In this document: positions 58,050 through 64,000 of the stretch, one piece after another
How positions within the stretch are numbered: the first letter of the stretch is position 1
Layout: each line of letters starts with the position of its first letter
Assembly (NCBI RefSeq): GCF_016862935.1
Contig: NZ_BONX01000031.1
Location: 1 to 64,000 of the forward strand
Source: Plantactinospora mayteni
Lineage (GTDB): Bacteria > Actinomycetota > Actinomycetes > Mycobacteriales > Micromonosporaceae
Reading direction: 5' to 3'
Length of the DNA: 64,000 nucleotides
The notes under the pieces: model-generated
What the model was told of the DNA's origin: nothing
Database searches by the model: none
What the model saw: only the letters and a program-made list of their open reading frames with translations
Made by a program: the position numbers and the translations under genes

Positions 58050-60083
58050 ATGACACCCGCACGGGGAACTCGATCCGGCGCCACCGTCGGTACGGCGTTC
58101 GTGGCCGGCCTGGCGCTGACCGGCACGCTGCTCACCGGCTGCACCTCCGAGCCGGATCCCACTCCGTCGCCGCCGCCACGCGACTCCGGGGTACCCGCCA
58201 GCGGGCTGCGGCTGGTCGCCTTCGACTCCTGCGCGAGCGCGCTGTCCGGGCTCCGCTCCGCCACCAAGGCGTACGTCGGGCCGTACGGCCTCGCGGGCGG
58301 TGGCTGGGGCCGCCCGGAGTTCCAGGCCACCGACGGTGGAGCCGAGCGGGCCGCCGGTGCCGACGCGCCGGCCGCACGCGACAACGCCGGCGCGTCCGGA
58401 GCCGGATCCGGCTACTCGGGGACCAACACCCACGAGGCCGGGGTGGACGAGCCGGACCTGGTGAAGACCGACGGCCGGCGCATCGTGACGGTCAGCCAGG
58501 GCACGCTGCGGGTGGTCGATCCGGCGAGCCGGCGGTTGACCGGCAGCCTGAAGCTCGACTCCGGCCCGGACGTCGGCTGGGCCGAGACCAACCTGCTGCT
58601 GCACGGCGACCGGGCGCTGGTACTGGCCCGGGAGTTCCGCAGCCCGATGCCCGGGACGAGCCGGCGGGACCGGCCCGGCGTACCGCCGATCGACGAGCAG
58701 GCCATCGTCGGTCCCCGGCTGATCCTGGTCGACCTGGCCGGCGCCCCGAAGATCGTCGGCGACTACCGGACCGACGGTGCCCTGGTCGACGCCCGCCAGG
58801 TCGGCCCGACCGCCCGGGTGGTGGTCCGCTCCGGGCCCCGGCTCGACTTCCCGATGTACAAGGGAGCGGGGCCGGCCGACGAGAAGAAGAGCCTCGCCGC
58901 CAACCGGAAGATCGTCGACCAGGCACCGATCGACGCCTGGCTGCCCCGCTACGAGACCAGCACCGGTGGGCAGACCAGCACCGGGCGGGTCGGCTGCGAC
59001 CGGCTGAGCCGGCCGGCGGTCTACTCCGGCACCTCGCTGGTCACCGTGCTCAGCTTCGATCTCGGCGCCGCCACCCTCGGCGACGGCGACCCGGTGACGG
59101 TCGCCGCCGACGGCGACACCGTCTACAGCAACGGCTCGCGGCTCTATCTCGCCAACGACCAGCGCTGGCGGGTGCTGCCGGGGCTGACCGCCGGCGACCG
59201 GGCGCCCGACCCGAAGGACGAGCAGACCGACATCTACCAGTTCGACACCGCCGGCCCGGGCCGCCCCCGCTACGTCACCGCCGCCACCGTGCCCGGCTGG
59301 CTGGTCAACCAGTACGCGCTCTCGGAGTGGGACGGGCACCTGCGGGTGGCCACCACCACCGGGCGTACCTGGGGGCAGAACCCGAAGTCCAGTTCCGCCG
59401 TGTACGTGCTGCGCGCCGACGGGCAGACGCTGACCGAGACCGGCCGGGTCACCGGGCTGGGCAAGGGCGAGCGCATCTACAGCGTGCGGTTCGCCGAGGG
59501 GACCGGCTACGTGGTGACCTTCCGGCAGACCGATCCGCTCTACACCGTCGACCTGCGCGATCCCGGGAAGCCGAAGGTCACCGGCGAGCTGAAGATCACC
59601 GGGTACTCGTCGTACCTGCACCCGATCGGGGGCGGGCGGCTGATCGGGGTCGGTCAGGAGGCGAACCGGCAGGGGCGGACCGAGGGCAGTCAGGTCTCCC
59701 TCTTCGACGTCTCCGACCTGACCAAGCCGACCCGGATCGCCCAGCACCACGTCCGGTACGGCCACTCCGAGGCCGAGTTCGACCCGCACGCCTTCCTCTA
59801 CTGGCCGGCCACCAACACGCTGGTGGTGCCGTTGACCACGTACGAGCCGGCCGGGATCGACGGCAGGGGCACCTCCGGCAGCGGCGCACTGGTGCTGCGG
59901 GTGGGCGACGGCGGTTTCACCGAGGCGGGGCTGGTGGAGCACGCCGAGGCGCGGACCAACGAGTCGAGCGGGATGATCCGCCGCTCGCTGATGGTCGACG
60001 GGGTGCTCTGGACCGTCTCCGACGGCGCCATCAAGGCGACCGACCTCGGCACCCTGAACACTCTCGGCGTGATCCGGATCTAG
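58050..60083 (+). CDS. Secreted beta-propeller lipoprotein (COG4880-like)
   Basis: 677 residues. The signal peptide ends in lipobox LLTGC (Cys near residue 30), followed by a Pro-rich linker. The body matches secreted proteins with a C-terminal beta-propeller: 'TNTHEAGVDEPDLVKTDGRR', 'IVTVSQGTLRVVDPASRRLT', 'STGRVGCDRLSRPAVYSGTS' and 'YSSYLHPIGGGRLIGVGQEA'. 'EAGVDEPDLVKTDG' is the family's hallmark. Function is unknown; an extracellular binding role is likely. ATG 58050 is preferred; GTG 58020 would place ten residues before the signal. Confidence 0.85.
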   Translation: MTPARGTRSGATVGTAFVAGLALTGTLLTGCTSEPDPTPSPPPRDSGVPASGLRLVAFDSCASALSGLRSATKAYVGPYGLAGGGWGRPEFQATDGGAERAAGADAPAARDNAGASGAGSGYSGTNTHEAGVDEPDLVKTDGRRIVTVSQGTLRVVDPASRRLTGSLKLDSGPDVGWAETNLLLHGDRALVLAREFRSPMPGTSRRDRPGVPPIDEQAIVGPRLILVDLAGAPKIVGDYRTDGALVDARQVGPTARVVVRSGPRLDFPMYKGAGPADEKKSLAANRKIVDQAPIDAWLPRYETSTGGQTSTGRVGCDRLSRPAVYSGTSLVTVLSFDLGAATLGDGDPVTVAADGDTVYSNGSRLYLANDQRWRVLPGLTAGDRAPDPKDEQTDIYQFDTAGPGRPRYVTAATVPGWLVNQYALSEWDGHLRVATTTGRTWGQNPKSSSAVYVLRADGQTLTETGRVTGLGKGERIYSVRFAEGTGYVVTFRQTDPLYTVDLRDPGKPKVTGELKITGYSSYLHPIGGGRLIGVGQEANRQGRTEGSQVSLFDVSDLTKPTRIAQHHVRYGHSEAEFDPHAFLYWPATNTLVVPLTTYEPAGIDGRGTSGSGALVLRVGDGGFTEAGLVEHAEARTNESSGMIRRSLMVDGVLWTVSDGAIKATDLGTLNTLGVIRI

Positions 60084-60096
60084 CCCTCGGCAGGGG

Positions 60097-61203
60097 TCAC
60101 AGGTACATCCCGGTCCGGTGTTCGCCCGCGTCCCGGTGCTGCGGCTTGTCGCCCTCGCCGAAGAACCGCCGACCGCCGAACTCGCCGTGCAGCCGGTCGT
60201 CCAGCTCGTCGGCGAGCCCGGTCATCACCTGTACGGCCAGCATCAGGTGGGTCGCCTGGAAGTTCCGCCCGAAGACCGGGATCGACGCCCAGACGGTGTC
60301 GTTGGTGCAGTAGAGCCGGCCGATCGGCATCCGGTTGGTCAACTCGGAGAGCTTGACGTAGAGCTGCTCGGTCGGCTCGACCTCGGTGAGCACCGGGGAG
60401 AAGACGTCGACCAGCGGCGGGTTGTCCCGGACCCGGACGAAGACCATCGCCGAGCCGGCCCGAATGCCGATGTCGCCGTCGGAGTCGACCTGGAGCTGGT
60501 CCGCCGACGACTTCAGCATCGCCGAGACCACCGTCCGGACCCGCTCCTCCAGGGCCAGCGCGTCGTTGCCGCTCTGCGCCGCCCGGGCCGCCGCCAGCGC
60601 CTCGTCGAGGTCGAGGTCGGCGGTCGGATCCTCGGCGACCTCGGGCCGGGCCGTGCCGAGCGGTTCGACCGGGAGCGGCTCGTCTTCCTCGTCGTGGACC
60701 AGGAAGACGAGGAAGGCCGGGTGTGGTGCGCCGTACACGTCGCGCAGGGTCCGCGACACGGTGGTGGCGAGCCGGACCGCCTCGGTGGTGTTGGCCCGCA
60801 TCCCGAAGTGCCCGCCGGAGCCCTCGACCACGCCGGGCGGCGACCAGCCGAGCGCGATCATGTCGGCGATCGCGGCCCGATCCAGCCGGTACCCCTGGGG
60901 CAGGGCCGCGTTGCCCACCGCCCGCAGATCGATCTGGCCGTCCTCGCCGACCTCGATGCTCACCGAGTAGACGGCGTCCCCGGTGCCGGATGCGGTGGGG
61001 TCGAGGGTCAGCGCGATCTGCGTACCGGTCGGCTGGCTGCGCAGTTGGCCGGCGAGGGCCCGGGCGAACTCCTGCCACGCCTCGGTCACCTTCACCCGGA
61101 GGTCCGCGGTGGTCGGTTCGTCGAGAAGGATCGACTCGTAGTGCTCGGCCGGGTTCCCCTCGGTCACTTCATCCCCCGGCGCCTCAGGGTTGTCAGCCGC
61201 CAT
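60097..61203 (-). CDS. TY-Chap/YbjN-like chaperone-fold protein
   Basis: 368 residues with no membrane segment. Three domains seem present: an N-terminal part ('DLRVKVTEAWQEFARALAGQ', 'AAIADMIALGWSPP'), a middle acidic part, and a C-terminal alpha/beta domain ('VVSAMLKSSADQLQVDSDGD', 'NPPLVDVFSPVLTEVEPTEQ', 'YVKLSELTNRMPIGRLYCTN') resembling YbjN/type III secretion-chaperone-like folds (TY-Chap). Actinobacteria have no type III system, so the role is unknown. ATG 61203 is chosen; the frame extends upstream without conservation-like content. Confidence 0.8.
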   Translation of the reverse strand: MAADNPEAPGDEVTEGNPAEHYESILLDEPTTADLRVKVTEAWQEFARALAGQLRSQPTGTQIALTLDPTASGTGDAVYSVSIEVGEDGQIDLRAVGNAALPQGYRLDRAAIADMIALGWSPPGVVEGSGGHFGMRANTTEAVRLATTVSRTLRDVYGAPHPAFLVFLVHDEEDEPLPVEPLGTARPEVAEDPTADLDLDEALAAARAAQSGNDALALEERVRTVVSAMLKSSADQLQVDSDGDIGIRAGSAMVFVRVRDNPPLVDVFSPVLTEVEPTEQLYVKLSELTNRMPIGRLYCTNDTVWASIPVFGRNFQATHLMLAVQVMTGLADELDDRLHGEFGGRRFFGEGDKPQHRDAGEHRTGMYL

Positions 61204-61293
61204 AATCGCCTCCGTCCGTAGGGCACCGCACACCCTACCCAGCCGACCGGTAGGCCGGGATAGTGCGGACCCCGATCAGACAGTAGAGGGGTT

Positions 61294-61311
61294 GCCCCGG
61301 GTACCCGGGGC
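61294..61311. terminator. Perfect palindrome, likely terminator
   Basis: GCCCCGGGTACCCGGGGC is an 18-bp perfect palindrome that can form a 7-bp stem with a GTAC loop. It lies 24 bp past the esterase stop (minus strand). Confidence 0.55.
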
Positions 61312-61334
61312 AGAGCCTTTCGGCGGGATCGTCA

Positions 61335-62231
61335 CTAACGGCGGGGATTCGCCACGAAGAACTCCCACATCGCGGCGGTGGCGTCGACGGCGGTCCGGTA
61401 GCCGGTCGCCGACGGCCAGGCGTGACCCATCCCGTTGACCGTGTAGTCGACGACCTGGCTGCCGTCCGGGCAGGTGCTGGCCGTGCGGTTCACCGTCCGG
61501 TCCGCGTCGACCCAGACCGGCTTCCCGACGGTGCAGCCCAGGTTCTTCTGCCAGCGGGACAGCCCGCCGTACATCCGGGAGGAGCTGCGGTCCTCCCGGC
61601 CGATGAAGGTGATCAACGAGACCGGTCGGCTCGGCTTGTAGTTGGGGTCACTGGCGGCCGGGCTACCGGCGAAGGCCCCGCTGACCGGCGCGATCGCCGC
61701 GAACACCTCGGGTGCCTCGACCCCGAGCGCGTACGTCATCTCGGCGCCGGAGGAGAAGCCCGTCGCGTAGACCCGGGCCGGGTCGACCGACCACTCCTTG
61801 ACCAACGTGTCGACCAGCGCCCGGACGAAGTTGACGTCGTCGCCCTGCTCGGCCGCCCGGCTGAACTCGTTGTTCAGCGACTTCGGATAGGCGACCAGGA
61901 AGCCTTCGGTGTCCGCGAGGGTGTCGAGCCCGCTGATGTCCCGCAGCCGCTCGGGGCTCTGGCCGGTGCCGTGCACGGCGACCACCAGCGGGATGGGCGT
62001 GCCGGGGCGGTACCCGGGCGGGGCGTGCAGCGCCCAGGTCCGTTCCTTGCCGGCCCGGTCGATCGCCAGGGTGTGGTCGCCGGGGGCCGGGGAGACCGCC
62101 GGCCGGGCGGCCCGGGACGCACCCGGGTCGGTCTCCGTACCGGTGTCGTCTTCCGCGCCGCAGGCCGTGGTCGTGCCGATGACCGCCGTCAACGCGATCG
62201 CTGCCAGGATGGATCGTCCAATGCTGCGCAT
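61335..62231 (-). CDS. Secreted PHB-depolymerase/feruloyl-esterase-like lipoprotein
   Basis: 298 residues. The signal peptide ends in TTTAC-G (lipobox Cys24). The alpha/beta-hydrolase domain resembles LpqC/PHB depolymerase-family esterases: 'IPLVVAVHGTGQSPERLRDI', 'VNFVRALVDTLVKEWSVDPA', nucleophile 'YATGFSSGAEMTYAL' (G-F-S-S-G) and the catalytic His in 'NGMGHAWPS'. Two C-terminal Cys may form a disulfide. It is divergent from a PadR regulator with an ATGT-N8-ACAT operator between them, so PadR control is likely (inference). Confidence 0.88.
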   Translation of the reverse strand: MRSIGRSILAAIALTAVIGTTTACGAEDDTGTETDPGASRAARPAVSPAPGDHTLAIDRAGKERTWALHAPPGYRPGTPIPLVVAVHGTGQSPERLRDISGLDTLADTEGFLVAYPKSLNNEFSRAAEQGDDVNFVRALVDTLVKEWSVDPARVYATGFSSGAEMTYALGVEAPEVFAAIAPVSGAFAGSPAASDPNYKPSRPVSLITFIGREDRSSSRMYGGLSRWQKNLGCTVGKPVWVDADRTVNRTASTCPDGSQVVDYTVNGMGHAWPSATGYRTAVDATAAMWEFFVANPRR

Positions 62232-62266
62232 CAGTTCCCCGTTCGATGTGCGGCTGCTCGTCGGGA

Positions 62267-62290
62267 GACTATGTCAACATAGACATAGTC
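62267..62290. promoter_or_regulatory. PadR-type operator
   Basis: GACTATGTC (62267-62275) and GACATAGTC (62282-62290) are perfect 9-bp inverted arms with a 6-nt spacer. They contain the ATGT-N8-ACAT pattern (62271-62286) known for PadR-family regulators. The site lies in the 82-bp gap between the divergent esterase and PadR genes. Confidence 0.75.
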
Positions 62291-62313
62291 GGGCCGCTCC
62301 GGGAGATAACAGT

Positions 62314-62937
62314 TTGGCTACCGTCAGTGCGCTGGGTTACGCCCTGCTCTGCGCCCTCCACCGTGGCCCGCTCACCGGCTACGAGCTGGTCCAGCGGATG
62401 CGCAAGCCGATCGGCTACTACTGGACCGCCCAGCAGAGCCAGATCTATCCCGAGCTGGCCCGGCTGTCGGCGAGCGGGCTGATCGAGCACGACGCCGAGG
62501 CCGGGCCGGGCCCACGGCAGCGCAAGACCCACCGCCTCACCGCCGCCGGCCGGGAGGCGCTGGCCGCCTGGCTGGTCGAGCCGCCCGCACTCCGGGCCTT
62601 CCGGGACGAGGCGATCCTCAAGACGTACGCGCTGGCCGCCGCCGATCCGGACGGGATGCGCGAGTTCTATCTCGCCGAGGCCGAGACGTACCAGCGCCGG
62701 CTGGACGACTTCCAGGCACAGCACGCCGACCTGCTCTCCGGGCACGCGGACGATCCACTCCATCCGCAGTTCGGCGCCTTCGCGACCCTGGAACTGGCGC
62801 TGGCCGGCACGCCGCCCCGGATCCGCTGGTGCCGGTGGATGGCCGAGCGGATGACCGAACTCGCCCGGCTCCGGCGCGAGTCGACCCCGGCGGAAGGGTC
62901 CACGCCGGCGTCGCGGACGAGCCCGCCGGACGGGTAG
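62314..62937 (+). CDS. PadR-family transcriptional regulator
   Basis: 207 residues. The N-terminal winged helix ('VSALGYALLCALHRGPLTGY', 'YYWTAQQSQIYPELARLSAS', 'HRLTAAGREALAAWLVEPPA') is followed by a helical C-terminal dimerisation domain ('MREFYLAEAETYQRRLDDFQ'), typical of the longer PadR subfamily. The start is TTG 62314, with GGGAGA 7 nt upstream. The adjacent palindrome suggests autoregulation and control of the divergent esterase gene. Confidence 0.9.
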   Translation: MATVSALGYALLCALHRGPLTGYELVQRMRKPIGYYWTAQQSQIYPELARLSASGLIEHDAEAGPGPRQRKTHRLTAAGREALAAWLVEPPALRAFRDEAILKTYALAAADPDGMREFYLAEAETYQRRLDDFQAQHADLLSGHADDPLHPQFGAFATLELALAGTPPRIRWCRWMAERMTELARLRRESTPAEGSTPASRTSPPDG

Positions 62938-63096
62938 CCGGCGAGGTCGGCTGCTGGTCGCGGTCGAGGAGGTGGACTTCCGCGCGACGAACACCGGCGG
63001 CGGCCGCGACAGGTCGGCGACAGCGGAATGAAAGCGCACTCGCCTTAATCTCGTGCTGCCCTGGCCGACCGGCAGGGCCCGTACGAGGAGGTTGGT

Positions 63097-63117
63097 ATGC
63101 GCACCAAGGACCAGTGA
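63097..63117 (+). CDS. Mini-ORF 1: six-residue leader peptide MRTKDQ
   Basis: ATG 63097 is preceded by GAGGAGG with a 5-nt spacer, among the strongest ribosome-binding sites in the window, yet the frame stops after six codons. Its TGA (63115-63117) overlaps the GTG of the next mini-ORF. It lies 131 bp before the MFS start. Confidence 0.6.
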   Translation: MRTKDQ

Positions 63118-63140
63118 GGTACGGCTTCATCCGACTCTGA
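63114..63140 (+). CDS. Mini-ORF 2: eight-residue leader peptide MRYGFIRL
   Basis: GTG 63114 overlaps the stop of mini-ORF 1 (GTGA), so it would be translated by coupling. The peptide MRYGFIRL ends 17 nt before a 10-bp hairpin. The ending I-R-L before a stop resembles basic arrest motifs of antibiotic-responsive leader peptides in spirit, though I know no exact match. Confidence 0.55.
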   Translation: MRYGFIRL

Positions 63141-63157
63141 TCCGCAGGAGCCTGGTT

Positions 63158-63192
63158 CCGGTCCTGGTCGGCCGTTGGTCGCCCAGGACCGG
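63158..63192 (+). terminator. Candidate attenuator hairpin before the MFS gene
   Basis: CCGGTCCTGG (63158-63167) and CCAGGACCGG (63183-63192) form a perfect 10-bp stem with a 15-nt loop. An alternative pairing is available between CTGGTTCC (63152-63159) and GGGACCAG (63215-63222), which would disrupt the first. The gap 62938-63247 contains otherwise only a weak -10-like TAATCT at 63046. Confidence 0.5.
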
Positions 63193-63247
63193 ACCGGCCC
63201 GCGACATCGACGATGGGACCAGATTGCTTGAGGTTTCGTCGCCCCGG

Positions 63248-64000
63248 GTGACCTTTCGCGAGGTCCTCCGCATTCCGGAATTCCGGGCGGTGTGGCTCGC
63301 GGAACTGCTGTCGGTCTGTGGCGACCAGTTCGCGCGCGTGGCGTTGTCGGTCATGGTCTTCCAGAGCACCCGCTCCGCCGCACTCACCGCCCTGACCTAC
63401 GGACTCAGCTATGCGCCGTCCCTGATCGGCGGGATTCTCCTGACCGGCATCGCGGATCGGGCGCCACGCCGCAGGGTGATGGTGGTGGTCGATCTGCTCC
63501 GGGCCGGCCTGATCCTGCTGGTGGCGATCCCGGGGCTGCCGTTCTGGGCGTTGTGCGTACTGGTGGGCTCGGTCTCGCTGCTGAACCCGGTCTTCAAGGC
63601 GGCGCAGTTGTCGCTGCTGCCGCACGTACTGTCCGGCGATCGCTTCGCGGTCGGCATGGCGATCCGCAGCATGACCGGACAGACGGCGCAGTTGCTCGGC
63701 TTCGCCGGTGGGGGATTCCTGCTCGCCGTGGTGACACCGTCGACAGCGCTCGTGCTGGACGCGGTGACGTTCGCGGCCTCGGCCCTGTTCGTGCGGATCG
63801 GCGTGCGGCACCGGCCCGCCGCCTCGGGAGAGGGCGATGCGCGGGTTCCGCGCGGATGGCTGGCCGCACTGCGCAGCGGCGGCCGGATGGCCTTCGCCGA
63901 CCGAGGCGTCCGGACGCTTACGCTGCTGATCTGGCTGATGGCGTTCCTCACCGTCTACGAGGGCCTGGCCGCCCCGTACGCGGCGGCGCTCGGCGGGGAC
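63248..64000 (+). CDS. DHA3-type MFS exporter, 3' end cut by the window
   Basis: The first 251 residues of a major facilitator. 'VLRIPEFRAVWLAELLSVCG' and 'DQFARVALSVMVFQSTRSAA' (helix 1), 'GLSYAPSLIGGILLTGIADR' with the loop 'APRRRVMVVVDLLRAGL' and 'VFKAAQLSLLPHVL' are typical of the DHA3 family that includes macrolide exporters (MefA-like). Helices 1-6 are complete. GTG 63248 was taken as the start, just before the family homology; in-frame upstream TTG codons exist. Leader peptides and a hairpin precede it. Confidence 0.86.
   Translation, partial: MTFREVLRIPEFRAVWLAELLSVCGDQFARVALSVMVFQSTRSAALTALTYGLSYAPSLIGGILLTGIADRAPRRRVMVVVDLLRAGLILLVAIPGLPFWALCVLVGSVSLLNPVFKAAQLSLLPHVLSGDRFAVGMAIRSMTGQTAQLLGFAGGGFLLAVVTPSTALVLDAVTFAASALFVRIGVRHRPAASGEGDARVPRGWLAALRSGGRMAFADRGVRTLTLLIWLMAFLTVYEGLAAPYAAALGGD

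Overview
The window is very G+C-rich, with strong third-position G/C bias, frequent GTG (and some TTG) starts and long antisense open frames that are only codon-bias shadows. The gene content points to an actinobacterium, most likely Micromonosporaceae (Micromonospora/Plantactinospora-like). It includes a bacterial proteasome activator (Bpa), a FadE5-type acyl-CoA dehydrogenase, an LppU-like protein, DUF5926 and DUF6458 proteins, XRE-DUF397 pairs and several LytR-CpsA-Psr ligases. It looks chromosomal. I see no rRNA, tRNA, CRISPR, intact IS element or prophage. The window cuts a gene at each end: a Gly/Pro-rich membrane protein at the left and a DHA3-type MFS exporter at the right.

Layout. 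1-4.3 kb: tail of a membrane protein, a minimal GntR regulator with a palindromic operator, then an ABC substrate-binding lipoprotein, a permease and a methyltransferase with no ATPase gene. 4.6-9.9 kb: small soluble protein, alpha/beta hydrolase, thioredoxin-NHL protein, hemolysin III-like protein, SixA-type phosphatase, DUF6458 protein. 10-14.9 kb: FadE5-like dehydrogenase under twin TTAC-N6-GTAA operators, SpoIIE-type phosphatase, RlpA-like protein, phosphoribosyltransferase. 15-18.2 kb (minus strand): a beta-sandwich protein, a radical SAM/SPASM protein and a SUMF1-like protein form a compact operon of unknown product. 18.3-22.5 kb: two-component system and a large DUF4173-like membrane protein, preceded by three DnaA-box-like 9-mers. 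22.6-24.5 kb: first XRE-DUF397 divergon. 24.6-29.6 kb: two DUF485/sodium-solute-symporter operons flanking a flavin reductase-like gene. 29.7-34.7 kb: UDP-glucuronate decarboxylase-like enzyme and three tandem LCP ligases (cell-wall glycopolymer attachment). 34.8-39.7 kb: rhodanese, glycerophosphodiesterase, histidine kinase, RsbW-like ATPase, DUF5926 protein, truncated Clp-N fragment. 40-42.2 kb: second, mirrored copy of the XRE-DUF397 divergon, with a local tandem duplication. 42.3-48.8 kb: arginine deiminase, NERD-like, PAS and ACT proteins, lipoprotein, prephenate dehydratase, AIM24, metallopeptidase. 49-57.9 kb: OsmC, membrane protein, serS, two HAD phosphatases, bpa, hydrolase, branched-chain-type binding protein, DDAH-like enzyme and its divergent Lrp regulator. 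58-64 kb: beta-propeller lipoprotein, TY-Chap-like protein, esterase/PadR divergon with an ATGT-N8-ACAT operator, and an MFS exporter preceded by two overlapping mini-ORFs and a hairpin.

The strongest candidates for undescribed biology are: (a) the radical SAM/SUMF1-like/beta-sandwich operon at 14.99-18.22 kb; (b) the duplicated divergon pairing XRE-DUF397 with two small Cys-rich proteins, linked by a conserved 27-nt noncoding element; (c) the leader-peptide/attenuator arrangement before the MFS gene; and (d) short tandem repeats that begin in the terminal, stop-containing segment of the preceding gene. Many genes also carry a TANNNT -10 hexamer 6-8 nt before the start codon, the signature of leaderless transcription, and this was used to fix starts.
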